DNA from: Paenibacillus sp. JNUCC32
Lineage (GTDB): Bacteria > Bacillota > Bacilli > Paenibacillales > Paenibacillaceae
DNA length: 64,000 nt
Direction: 5' to 3'
Assembly: GCF_014863545.1 (NCBI RefSeq)
Contig: NZ_CP062260.1
Span: 4,853,501-4,917,500 of the forward strand
A model generated the notes under the pieces. The model was not told the DNA's origin. It did not search any database and was given only the letters and a program-made list of their open reading frames with translations. The position numbers and the translations under genes were made by a program. Positions 17,586 through 26,469 of this stretch are shown here, piece after piece; the stretch's first letter is position 1; each line of letters begins with the position of its first letter.

Positions 17586-19550
17586 ATGCGAAAATCGAAG
17601 CGGCTTCTGCTGTGGCTGATCCCGATCGCCATCGCGGCAGCCTTATGGCTCATAGCTAATGTCGTGGAACCGGAGTATGCCTATGTACCGCCTGCGCATA
17701 AATTGGAAAATTCCAATTCCACGCAAATCCAAGTCCGGCAAACCGATGTCATTCGCCAGTATGACCTGTGGGGCAAGACGCTTACGGTCCCGGGAACCGC
17801 TTTGCAGGATCAGCACCCCCGTTTGACAGCGGCCAATGGCGCAGTTGAGGTAAACAAAGAGCTGCTTGCCCTGGGGCGCCGCACGATGTATGAGGAATCC
17901 TTTGGCAATGAGGTGTTCTTGACCGATATTTTGGGAATCGTCGACGGTCCGATGAAGCTCAAAAACGTTGCTAAAGCCCTTGCCGAGCTGAAAGGACGGG
18001 GAACCACCAATTTGCGCGTCGAGCTTGATCAGCATGTGACCATCGGCGGCAAAACTTTCCGCAAGGGGGATAAAATCGATACCGGCTTTGACGTAGCCAA
18101 AGGAGCCTATTCCCCCATTGGCGTAACGTTCAAATATGCCGAAGGCAAAACCCGAATCGGCGTTAGCTGCATGGCCTGCCATGCCACCGTGAACCGTGAT
18201 ACGGGAAGGGTCGTGGAGGGCGCGCCCAATTCCGATCTGAACCTCGGTTTAATGCTGGCGTTGGCCCCGAATAGCGCAGCGTATTTCACCCACACGGACG
18301 TTGCGAACCTCGTGGATTATGTCAAGAACGGGCAGCGTACCGTCATAAATTCCAAAGGGCAAGCCGAAGCCCTCCCGGATCCCGCCCTGCTGGAAAAAGC
18401 CGTTGACGACAATCTGATCAAATGGGCGCCCGGCAATTTCGATACCACCGTCGATAAGGTCAGCGACGTGACCCAAATTCCCGATATGTTTACAAAGGGC
18501 GACCATCCGTACAGCTGGAGCGGCTTCGCCATCGCGGGTCCCTTCAAAGGACTCAGCACCTTCAGCAACAATGTTCACGCCCAAAATACGGATACCTTGA
18601 GCCAAACCGAGGTCAGCGAGCCGCTAATGGGGATCGACAAAGAGATTTATGTGGGCACCATCCTGCAAAATGCGGCCCATCGCAAGTTCCGCTATGATCC
18701 AAGCAGCGGGCTGAAGCCGACCGAATTCTTCGACCGTCTTGACCCGAATCCCGGAACCCCCGGCGTTAATGAGGTCATCAAGATTCCGAACTTCCCCAAG
18801 GTTTCGGCCATAGCGCCGAACGGGCTGTATATCAGTTCGCCGGGTTTTAAGGCCGGGGAGCAGGTTAATGCCATGTCCGCTTATCAGAATACCGTCCGTC
18901 CGCCTGAAACCGATAAGGCTGAAACTTCCGATGCCAAGACCCTCAGCCTCGGGGCGGAAGTTTTCAAAAAAGCGCAGTGCATCACTTGCCACGCAGGCGA
19001 CTATTTTACCAACAACCGCATTCTGCGTGCGGCAGAAATCGGCACCGAGCCTGCAAGGGCGAAGGCCTTCCATTTTACGCAGAACGCTTTTGGCGAGGCG
19101 GAGTTCTACCCGCCCGACACGCCTGTCCCGATTCCTCCGGACGCCAAGGCGACTAAAGTCCCGCTGGATGGAATAGATCCGGAGCAGATTCAGCTGGGCT
19201 TCGGCCATAAATCGGGCGGCGGTTATAAGGTCAAAGGATTGATCGGCCTCCGCTGGTCGGCACCGTATTTGCACGACGGGGGCGTCGCGGTCGGGCCGGA
19301 GCTGTCGCAAGCCGGAGTGCCGGCAACGCTTATGAAGGGCATTCACCCGGATCCCTACAACAGCCTGAAAGCCCTGATCGACCGCAAGCTGAGACTGCGG
19401 GTCGTTGAGGCGAACCGCAAGGATTCGAGACTCAGGGACACCCACGTCACCGGTCAGGGACATGAGTATTGGGTCGACGAAAGCAGCGGGTTCACGCAGG
19501 AGCAGCAGGATGCGCTCGTCAAATATCTGCTCCAATTGAAAATGAAATAA
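17586..19550 (+). CDS. membrane-anchored di-haem c-type cytochrome
   Basis: A 654-residue protein with an N-terminal membrane anchor (LLLWLIPIAIAAALWLIANV) and two haem c attachment motifs, C195-MA-CH199 and C465-IT-CH469. Spacing of about 270 residues and flanking HATVNRDTGRVVEG and HAGDYFTNN are reminiscent of bacterial electron-transport proteins related to MauG/cytochrome c peroxidase, but no peroxidase-specific residues are claimed. It should face outward, anchored in the membrane, and could exchange electrons with the caa3 oxidase encoded 4 kb away. Ribosome site AAAGGGTGA. Exact donor and acceptor unknown. Confidence 0.82.
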   Translation: MRKSKRLLLWLIPIAIAAALWLIANVVEPEYAYVPPAHKLENSNSTQIQVRQTDVIRQYDLWGKTLTVPGTALQDQHPRLTAANGAVEVNKELLALGRRTMYEESFGNEVFLTDILGIVDGPMKLKNVAKALAELKGRGTTNLRVELDQHVTIGGKTFRKGDKIDTGFDVAKGAYSPIGVTFKYAEGKTRIGVSCMACHATVNRDTGRVVEGAPNSDLNLGLMLALAPNSAAYFTHTDVANLVDYVKNGQRTVINSKGQAEALPDPALLEKAVDDNLIKWAPGNFDTTVDKVSDVTQIPDMFTKGDHPYSWSGFAIAGPFKGLSTFSNNVHAQNTDTLSQTEVSEPLMGIDKEIYVGTILQNAAHRKFRYDPSSGLKPTEFFDRLDPNPGTPGVNEVIKIPNFPKVSAIAPNGLYISSPGFKAGEQVNAMSAYQNTVRPPETDKAETSDAKTLSLGAEVFKKAQCITCHAGDYFTNNRILRAAEIGTEPARAKAFHFTQNAFGEAEFYPPDTPVPIPPDAKATKVPLDGIDPEQIQLGFGHKSGGGYKVKGLIGLRWSAPYLHDGGVAVGPELSQAGVPATLMKGIHPDPYNSLKALIDRKLRLRVVEANRKDSRLRDTHVTGQGHEYWVDESSGFTQEQQDALVKYLLQLKMK

Positions 19551-19649
19551 GTCCGGGATATAACCATCATACTTTGTCCCATCGGCTCATAAGGTAAGGT
19601 ATATAGCTTGCCCTACCCCAGAACCGGTCTAAGACAAGGAGTTGATGAG

Positions 19650-19988
19650 ATGTCCCCTTTCAAATCGTCCACAGGACTTCCCGAGAATCTGGCCGCGACG
19701 CTGTGCTATCTTCTTCCCATGGTCGGAGGAATTCTGTTTCTTTCATTAGAAAAGAGAAGCCGATATGTCATATTCCATGCGCTGCAGTCCTTGCTGGCCT
19801 TCGGCCTTCTGGCCGTCGCCCACCTGCTGTCGAGCGCGGTGCCCATCATCGGCCTTCTGGCCTCCGCCCTCCTGGCGCTGGTCGGCGTGCTGATGTGGCT
19901 GGTGCTTATGTTTAACGCCATTCAAGGAAAATGGTTCAAGCTGCCATGGATCGGCAATTTTGCGGAGAAACAAATGCAGCGCATCTAA
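19650..19988 (+). CDS. DUF4870/Tic20-like small membrane protein
   Basis: A 112-residue protein with four closely spaced hydrophobic helices and the typical ENLAATLCYLLP start and FHALQSLLAFG motif of the DUF4870 family. The start at 19650 follows AAGGAG by 8 bases; the longer upstream frame is rejected. Function unknown. A strong bidirectional terminator follows at 20006. Confidence 0.85.
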   Translation: MSPFKSSTGLPENLAATLCYLLPMVGGILFLSLEKRSRYVIFHALQSLLAFGLLAVAHLLSSAVPIIGLLASALLALVGVLMWLVLMFNAIQGKWFKLPWIGNFAEKQMQRI

Positions 19989-20005
19989 AGCTAGGTCATG
20001 CAAAA

Positions 20006-20040
20006 AAACGGCTTCCTCCCATGATTGGGAGGAGCCGTTT
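20006..20040 (+). terminator. intrinsic terminator, usable in both directions
   Basis: AAACGGCTTCCTCCC / GGGAGGAGCCGTTT with a short loop and runs of A and T on either side. It lies after the DUF4870 gene. Confidence 0.9.
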
Positions 20041-20077
20041 TTTTGGGATTAGTCCAAGGCCGAACAGGATCAAAAAA

Positions 20078-20102
20078 AGCAGCCGGAACTGATCCGGCTG
20101 CT
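20078..20102 (-). terminator. intrinsic terminator of the xpt-pbuX operon
   Basis: AGCAGCCGG / CCGGCTGCT with a 7-nt loop, followed on the minus strand by seven T residues. Confidence 0.9.
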
Positions 20103-20115
20103 TTCGAAGATCATC

Positions 20116-21477
20116 TTAAGCTGCGTGCCCTTCTGTCGTCTCACCTCGCTCAGTGCGGGTCGGCTTCGTATACTTCAAGCCGTTAAAGATCAGATTCAGC
20201 ACAATCGCGGTCAAGCTGCCGGCCACGATGCCGTTATCGGCAAGAATGCGCAGGTTGTCGGGCAGGCTGGCGAACAGGCCCGGCACGGTTGTGACGCCAA
20301 GACCCATACCAACGGAACACGCGATAATGAACAGATTCTCATGACGGTTAAGGTCTACTTGATCCCCTAACATCCGAATGCCGGAAGAAACCACCATGCC
20401 GAACAGGGCAACCATCGCCCCGCCCAGAACCGACGTCGGCACAAGCTGCGTCATGGCGGCAATCTTCGGCACGAATCCGATCAATACAAGCAAACCGCCT
20501 GCCACTACGATGACGTCGCGCGTCTTCACGCGGCTCATCTGAATCAAGCCAACGTTTTGGGAGTACGTGGTATAAGGGAACGAGTTGAAAATACCGCCTA
20601 CCACAATCGCAAGACCCTCCGCGCGGTAACCGCGGGACAAGTCCTTGGAGGTGATGTCGCGATCCACGATTTTGCCAAGCGCCATAAATACGCCCGTCGA
20701 TTCGGCAACGCTGACGATCGCTACCAGAATCATCGTCATGATCGGAACGATTTTAAACTCCGGCGTACCAAAAAAGAAAGGCTGCGGCGCGCGGAACCAG
20801 CCGGCTTCGCGCAATGGGGTAAGATCGACCCCGCCGTATAACGCGGCAACCAGGGTGCCGAGAATGAGACCCAAAAGAACGGAGATCGAACGCAAGAAGC
20901 CTTTGGCAAAACGGTTCATGATAATAATGAAGGCAAGAACGCCGAAACCAAGGGAAATGTTGAGCGCGCTGCCGAAATCCTCACTGCCCTGACCGCCGCC
21001 AAGGTCATTCAAGGCTACGGGGATCAGCGTCAGACCGATAATCGTAACAACAGAGCCTGTAACGACAGGCGGGAATACCTTAATCAGCTTACCGAATAAA
21101 CCGGAGAACAGAATGACAAATAAACCGGAAGCGATAATCGCTCCATAAATAGCCGACATGCCGTGCTGCTGTCCGATAATGATCATCGGCCCTACCGCCT
21201 GGAACGCGCAGCCAAGCATTACTGGAAGACCGATACCGAAGTACTTGTTGCCGAATACCTGCAGCAGGGTTGCGACCCCGCATGCAAGCAGGTCGATGGC
21301 GATGAGATACGTCAGCTGCTCCGTCGTTAAACCGAGTGCACCACCGACGATAAGCGGTACGATGATTGCCCCTGCGTACATTGCCAATACATGCTGCAAA
21401 CCTAGCGAAAAGGTTTTGCCCGGACTCCGATTTTTATCGAAAATCGGCTCTTGCACCGCTTGTTTCTGTTGTTCCAT
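20116..21477 (-). CDS. pbuX: xanthine permease, NCS2 family (PbuX)
   Basis: A 453-residue polytopic membrane protein of the nucleobase:cation symporter-2 family. Visible are the N-terminal LGLQHVLAMYAGAIIVPLIVGG helix start, PVMLGCAFQAVGPM and the signature region ITSKDLSRGYRAEGLAIVVGG with NSFPYTTYSQNVGL. These match xanthine/uracil permeases, and pairing with xpt behind a guanine riboswitch identifies xanthine uptake. It follows xpt by 39 bases in one transcript. Confidence 0.93.
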   Translation of the reverse strand: MEQQKQAVQEPIFDKNRSPGKTFSLGLQHVLAMYAGAIIVPLIVGGALGLTTEQLTYLIAIDLLACGVATLLQVFGNKYFGIGLPVMLGCAFQAVGPMIIIGQQHGMSAIYGAIIASGLFVILFSGLFGKLIKVFPPVVTGSVVTIIGLTLIPVALNDLGGGQGSEDFGSALNISLGFGVLAFIIIMNRFAKGFLRSISVLLGLILGTLVAALYGGVDLTPLREAGWFRAPQPFFFGTPEFKIVPIMTMILVAIVSVAESTGVFMALGKIVDRDITSKDLSRGYRAEGLAIVVGGIFNSFPYTTYSQNVGLIQMSRVKTRDVIVVAGGLLVLIGFVPKIAAMTQLVPTSVLGGAMVALFGMVVSSGIRMLGDQVDLNRHENLFIIACSVGMGLGVTTVPGLFASLPDNLRILADNGIVAGSLTAIVLNLIFNGLKYTKPTRTERGETTEGHAA

Positions 21478-21516
21478 GGCTTTTTGATTCCCCCCATTAA
21501 TTTGTTAGCTTTCGTT

Positions 21517-22086
21517 CTATGCGAATGTCACTACGCCGTCTTCAAGTGATGCAATCCGTACGAGCGATTCTACCCGGTAGCCCGCTTCGGCCAGCAGGCG
21601 TCCTCCCGGTTGAAACGCCTTTTCAATGACGATCCCGATGCCCACCACTTCGGCACCCGCCTGCTCGACGATTCGGGCAAGCCCGAATGCCGCCTCGCCG
21701 TTGGCAAGGAAGTCATCCACGATCAGTACTTTATCGCCCGGCTTGATGAATTTCTTAGCGACCGTAATTTCGTTGGTCTCCTGCTTCGTGAAGGAGTACA
21801 CCTTCTCCACGAATATATCCTCACGGAGCGTCAGCGATTTCTGCTTCCGTGCAAAGATGAGAGGCACTTCCATCTCAAGCGCGGTCATGATGCCCGGTGC
21901 GATGCCGGAGGATTCGATGGTCAATACGCGAGTCACGTTCGCTTCCTTGAACAATCGCGTAAATTCCTTTCCCACCTCTTTCATCAATACCGGATCCATC
22001 TGGTGATTCAGGAACGAATCCACCTTCAGTACCTGTCCGCTTAATACAATGCCTTCCTCTTTCACTTTGTTCTGCAGTAATTGCAT
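21517..22086 (-). CDS. xpt: xanthine phosphoribosyltransferase (Xpt)
   Basis: A 189-residue type I phosphoribosyltransferase converting xanthine and PRPP to XMP in purine salvage. The PRPP-binding loop is [14 protein letters not shown], with [20 protein letters not shown] as the flexible region; N-terminal FLNHQMDP is characteristic. The ATG at 22086 with AAGGGGGAG upstream is preferred over a 28-residue upstream extension that would run through the riboswitch terminator. Expression should be shut off by guanine through the upstream riboswitch. Confidence 0.95.
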   Translation of the reverse strand: MQLLQNKVKEEGIVLSGQVLKVDSFLNHQMDPVLMKEVGKEFTRLFKEANVTRVLTIESSGIAPGIMTALEMEVPLIFARKQKSLTLREDIFVEKVYSFTKQETNEITVAKKFIKPGDKVLIVDDFLANGEAAFGLARIVEQAGAEVVGIGIVIEKAFQPGGRLLAEAGYRVESLVRIASLEDGVVTFA

Positions 22087-22129
22087 GATGCTCCCCCTTA
22101 AATTTGTTGTCCGCATTCCAAGCAAAAAA

Positions 22130-22176
22130 GCCCACTTCCTCCCTTCACCGAATCGCCGGGAAAGAAACAAGTGGGC
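22130..22176 (-). terminator. riboswitch-controlled intrinsic terminator of xpt-pbuX
   Basis: GCCCACTT (minus strand, 22169-22176) pairs with AAGTGGGC (22130-22137), followed by TTTTTTG just upstream of the xpt ribosome site. Its position between aptamer and gene fits transcription attenuation. Confidence 0.82.
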
Positions 22177-22248
22177 ATAAGCAGCAAAAACGCACCGTTA
22201 GCCGTCCGATCAAACGGAATTGACCTGGCTTGTCCGCTGCTGCTATAA

Positions 22249-22314
22249 CCCGTAGTCCAATCATTTCCGGTGATCGGGTAGAGACATGCAGGCCGATTCC
22301 TGCACCTATACGAG
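22249..22314 (-). promoter_or_regulatory. purine riboswitch aptamer, guanine class
   Basis: Minus-strand 66-nt element with P1 CTCGTA/TACGGG, conserved TATA start, GTCTCTACC between P2 and P3, and GGACTACG at the 3' junction. The specificity base (complement of G at 22255) is C, as in guanine/hypoxanthine aptamers, not U as in adenine ones. It lies 163 nt upstream of xpt with a terminator between. The rest of the 22087-22497 gap holds no gene. Confidence 0.93.
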
Positions 22315-22456
22315 AAAATGTATGATATCCGAATTCCTTAGAATGCTTACGTATAAATGTTATATTTCCGAATGAATGAAGTATAACGCATTCCCTATGA
22401 AAAAATAAAGTGAAAATTTACGGAAATAATAAACTACTGGTCAATTAAAGAAAAAA

Positions 22457-22489
22457 AAGGCTGCCCCATACGATTAATGGGACAGCCTT
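22457..22489 (-). terminator. intrinsic terminator of the NHL-repeat protein gene
   Basis: AAGGCTGTCCCAT / ATGGGGCAGCCTT (one wobble or mismatch) on the minus strand, then eight T residues. Confidence 0.88.
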
Positions 22490-22497
22490 CCCTTGCA

Positions 22498-25400
22498 TCA
22501 ACTTGTAGGTGTCACTTTGATTATCCATTCCAGGGGCTCACCGATGGGCACCGACATATCGCTGTTTATATCAACCAGCTGGATACGGAGCGTATAAGTC
22601 CCGACATGAGCTTGCTGCCAGCGGAACAGGATATCGCTCCCATTCCCTCCCAGATCCATATCCCCAGCCGTTAAACCTGCATTTACTCGGTACACCCCTT
22701 CACGATCCGGAGTTGCGATCTCATACCCCTCCGTCGGAACCGTTCCCGGCTCATGCGGCTTCATCCGGAATCCGAGTACGCCCAGACTTACCGGCTGACC
22801 ATGGTCATCGAGAATCGTCAATTCGTAGCCAACCCGGGTATCCTCGCTCAGTCCGTACGCTTTGGAAGAAAACCCCCAATACATATCAAGGGCTGCCGGA
22901 AACGGCCCTTCGCCAATGAATTCGAATTGCGAGAAGGGACTGACCTGGATGGAACGGACGCTTTCTCCAAGCACAGTCAATTGGCCTTCCTTGATCTCAA
23001 GCAACTCAATCTTCTCCGTATAGCTGCCCGGCTCCAGCAGATCGGCGTAGAACTCCAGCGGAATATCCGGCGAAGCGACCTCGCTTAACTTAAAGCCGAT
23101 ACCATCAACAGACTGCAGCGTAAAGCTTCCCTCTGCGTTGGATTCCACCGTCTGCTCGCCATGACGGACAGGCAGACCCACGACCGGACTTCCATCCCTT
23201 GTCAGCGTCACCCTGACTTGAACTTCCATGTCATCGGCATAGCCTTTCGTCTCGAAATGAATGGATCCAAAATAATTGTCTGGGCGGGCCGACAGTTCAC
23301 TGCTCATATCATCGCTATATATAACCTTCACGAAAGGGTCGGTCACAGGCGGCTCCGTCGTAGGAGGTTCCGTTACCGGAGGCTCAGTCACTGGGGGCTC
23401 GGTCACAGGCGGACCGGTTACAGGCGGCGATACGCTGCCTCCTGATCCCGAGCCGCCGCCAGGACTAACCGGCGTCGGCAGCCGAGCGCCTTTCTCCTGC
23501 TCCGCCTCTTTCTTGCCCTGGAGAAAGCGTGCCTTCTCCTCTGCGCTTAAGGATTGAAGAAGCTGCTCTTCGGCCTTCTTTTTCATTTCCTCCTGTGCTT
23601 TCCTGTTCGCTTCCTCCTGCTGCTCGATCTTTGCCAGCATATCGCCGAGTTTCTCCTGCAGCTGATCCAACTGATTCTGCTGCTGATCTTGCTTCTTCTG
23701 TACCTCTTCCTGCTTGCGCTTCAGTGCTTCCAAGCGCGCCTGCTCCAGAGCAGGGTCGAGGCCGGCTTGTTTATCCAAATCTTTCACTTGGCCAAGATCA
23801 AATATCTTCCCCGAATCCGGGTTTGCTTCTTTAATCAGTTTATTTAATTCTTCTTGGCTGGCTTTTTTCTTATCAAGCGCCTCTTTCGCGATATTTCCGA
23901 TGAGGTTATTCAAATTATCCGCGACTTTTGCCAAATCGTCCGGCGATTTCATAATCAAGTCCTGAGTGCCGGTTCCGCTTTGTCCGGACTGTAGTTCTTG
24001 CCGCGTCTTCTCGAGAAATTCCTCGTTCTCCCGGTCGATGTCGTTCTTATTCTTAATTATCTGAGCAATGATTCCCGGCGAAGCGTTCCCAATCAAATCC
24101 TCAATATCGATGAATTGTACAGGGGGGCGTTCCTCCTGTGAACCGCCCAGCGATATTTGTTGCGCGGGACTAATCATGACCGGGCCGGATGGCAGCAAGG
24201 AACCTTCTGTGCCTGCCGGCACCAGCGAAGAGCTGACTTTCCCGCTAGCCGTCACTACGTTTGTCATTCCTGTTAAGGGGTTGACGGTGATTATAAAATG
24301 CGTGCCTTGTACGCTATTGTCCGCATAACCGGTCCGCACGTCGAATCGATCCGTCGACCGGGCCAGGTCGGTAACATCATAATAAGCCTGCCCAGCCTCC
24401 AGATTCAGCCGAGTTACGTTGGAGATGCCAATCTTGCGAAGCTGCTCGGCCACCAACGTCGTGTCGTTGCCTAACGTAATGACATCTTCCGTATCCAGGA
24501 TCCGAAGCTTGGCGCCTCCCGTGCCGGAGCCGGTAACAATTTCATCGTCTTCGCCCAGCATCATCCCCTTGTAGGCATCCACCTGCGCATACCCGCCGTA
24601 ACGGATCTTGGCCGAACCGGTGATTTCCACGATCTGCATGCGTCGCGGCGTAAATTTCGAAGTGCTGAAGCTAACATCCCCCGGCTTCGTTTCCCGTTCA
24701 GCCAAATCCCGGATGATAACCAGCTTGCCGCTTTCGTTCCATTGGACATCCTTGCCCATCAGTTCGGCCACCGCTCGCAGCGGAGCCATCATCTGGCCGT
24801 TGGCGATATACGGCTCAACCTCCGTCGCCGCTCGGGAAACTTCTTTGCCCGCCTGATCCCGGGTCATATAGGGATCTCCGGCTTGCAGCGTGATAACATC
24901 CTCGCCAAGGGTTAATGTCATTTCCTTATTCTTGGCATCATAACTCATACGGGTTCCGAGAAGCGTGCCTAACGTTCTGACAGGCACCACGATCTGGCCC
25001 TCTTTCATAACGGCCAAGTCGCCCAGTTGGGCCGCCTGATCTCCGTAAGCTGCGGCGATCCCTTGGCCTGGTTGCCAGGCATCGGGCGTCTTATAGCCGG
25101 ACCATGCCCGGACGGCCCCATTGCGTTGGTCCGCGATGAACAGCTCCCCACTATCCGAAGCGACGGCAATATCCGCCGGCGCGTTGAATCGGACCTCGCT
25201 TTCAATTCCATCCGCGTAACCTCTGGTTCCGCCGGCCATGGTGGATACGCGTTCGTCTTTCAGTTGACGCACGGCATGATTATGGGAATCTGCAATGAGA
25301 AGTCCATCCTCCGCGCTCCATGCCAATCCCCGAGGCGAGTTGAAGCGGGCTGCATCCGCAGCTCCGTCCAGATAGCCAGGATCTGCGTATAACGCGTCCT

Positions 25401-26328
25401 TGGCGTAGCCATCGGATGACGGACCGCTGCCGGCGGCCGTCGAAACGGTCCCTTTCCCGAAATCGATATAGCGGATCGCGTGGTTGCCCGAATCGCTGAC
25501 ATACAAATTGCCTTTACCGTCAAACGCAAGACCTGCCGGCTCGTTAAATTGCGCTTCAGCAAGCGATCCGTTCTTGTAGTCCCCTGCCAAAGCGATGACT
25601 CCGGCGCGAACCTGGACAGCACGCGTCGACGGGCTGCCAATCGTCGTTACTTCCCCATCCGGAGAGATCCGCCTAATGACGTGGTTCAGCGTATCCGCCA
25701 CATACAGAATGCCGTCCTCGGTAACCGCAACGTCCTGCGGCTCGTGGAACAAGGCATCTTGAGTCTTGCCATCCTTCAGCCCCATCCGTCCGTTGCCCGC
25801 TATGGTGGTTACTCTGCCCGCTTGATCGATTTTACGAATCGCATGATTGCCTGAATCGGCTATGTACACCTGACCTTTTCCGTCAACGGCAATCCCGGAC
25901 GGCCGGTTCAAAAACGCAAGCTCGCCCTGGCCATCCAGGAGCCCGCCGATCGGAAGTCCCCCGCCGTCCCGCTTGTAGGACAAGGAGGCACCTGCGAGAA
26001 TGCTGCTCCTCCCGTCCTTTATTTTGCGAATCACATGGTTCTCCGTATCGGATACGATAACGGAGCCGTCAGGCAGCCAAGCCACACTGCCCGGTTGTCG
26101 CAATCCTTCCGAAGCCAGTGACGAGGATAGCCCGGCTGCATGCCCCGGCCCCCCTGCAATCGTAGTCGATTGACCTAAAGGTAATCCGTTGCCGGCGACG
26201 AGCCTCTCTTTGCTTGGAAAAGGCGCAGTTGATGCTGCCATGGCGTCGCTTGCTCCCCCAAATACACTCCCCGCAAGGACAGCGGCTAATGCCATCATGC
26301 CCATCTTTCTAAACCTAATCGAAACCAA
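22498..26328 (-). CDS. large exported NHL-repeat / stalk-domain / FecR-like protein
   Basis: A 1276-residue exported protein with a mosaic layout. After a Sec signal peptide ending near ASDAMA come six NHL repeats (about residues 60-420; each like GxVYIADSGNHAIRKI), which build a beta-propeller. A copper-amine-oxidase-like stalk domain follows (about 430-545; VVPVRTLGTLLG, MAPLRAVAELMG), then a FecR-like domain (about 590-700; VQGTHFIITVNP), a charged coiled coil (about 830-930), a PVTEPP linker and a C-terminal beta-rich region. The frame opens with TTG at 26328, behind a G-run; ATG codons nine residues later are an alternative. Likely a cell-surface scaffold or sensor; ligand unknown. Confidence 0.85.
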   Translation of the reverse strand: MVSIRFRKMGMMALAAVLAGSVFGGASDAMAASTAPFPSKERLVAGNGLPLGQSTTIAGGPGHAAGLSSSLASEGLRQPGSVAWLPDGSVIVSDTENHVIRKIKDGRSSILAGASLSYKRDGGGLPIGGLLDGQGELAFLNRPSGIAVDGKGQVYIADSGNHAIRKIDQAGRVTTIAGNGRMGLKDGKTQDALFHEPQDVAVTEDGILYVADTLNHVIRRISPDGEVTTIGSPSTRAVQVRAGVIALAGDYKNGSLAEAQFNEPAGLAFDGKGNLYVSDSGNHAIRYIDFGKGTVSTAAGSGPSSDGYAKDALYADPGYLDGAADAARFNSPRGLAWSAEDGLLIADSHNHAVRQLKDERVSTMAGGTRGYADGIESEVRFNAPADIAVASDSGELFIADQRNGAVRAWSGYKTPDAWQPGQGIAAAYGDQAAQLGDLAVMKEGQIVVPVRTLGTLLGTRMSYDAKNKEMTLTLGEDVITLQAGDPYMTRDQAGKEVSRAATEVEPYIANGQMMAPLRAVAELMGKDVQWNESGKLVIIRDLAERETKPGDVSFSTSKFTPRRMQIVEITGSAKIRYGGYAQVDAYKGMMLGEDDEIVTGSGTGGAKLRILDTEDVITLGNDTTLVAEQLRKIGISNVTRLNLEAGQAYYDVTDLARSTDRFDVRTGYADNSVQGTHFIITVNPLTGMTNVVTASGKVSSSLVPAGTEGSLLPSGPVMISPAQQISLGGSQEERPPVQFIDIEDLIGNASPGIIAQIIKNKNDIDRENEEFLEKTRQELQSGQSGTGTQDLIMKSPDDLAKVADNLNNLIGNIAKEALDKKKASQEELNKLIKEANPDSGKIFDLGQVKDLDKQAGLDPALEQARLEALKRKQEEVQKKQDQQQNQLDQLQEKLGDMLAKIEQQEEANRKAQEEMKKKAEEQLLQSLSAEEKARFLQGKKEAEQEKGARLPTPVSPGGGSGSGGSVSPPVTGPPVTEPPVTEPPVTEPPTTEPPVTDPFVKVIYSDDMSSELSARPDNYFGSIHFETKGYADDMEVQVRVTLTRDGSPVVGLPVRHGEQTVESNAEGSFTLQSVDGIGFKLSEVASPDIPLEFYADLLEPGSYTEKIELLEIKEGQLTVLGESVRSIQVSPFSQFEFIGEGPFPAALDMYWGFSSKAYGLSEDTRVGYELTILDDHGQPVSLGVLGFRMKPHEPGTVPTEGYEIATPDREGVYRVNAGLTAGDMDLGGNGSDILFRWQQAHVGTYTLRIQLVDINSDMSVPIGEPLEWIIKVTPTS

Positions 26329-26431
26329 ACCCTTAACCCCCCCTATACCTAAGTGATATTTCTAGCAAAAATCTTACAATAATCCGGCCCTATCTGGATA
26401 CATAATTTTCCCAATATATCTGACATCAAAA

Positions 26432-26454
26432 AAAGCCACCTCAACGGTAGCTTT
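26432..26454 (-). terminator. intrinsic terminator of the phosphoesterase gene
   Basis: AAAGCTACC / GGTGGCTTT (one wobble), 5-nt loop, then a T-run on the minus strand. Confidence 0.82.
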
Positions 26455-26469
26455 CTCCGACAATTTCAT

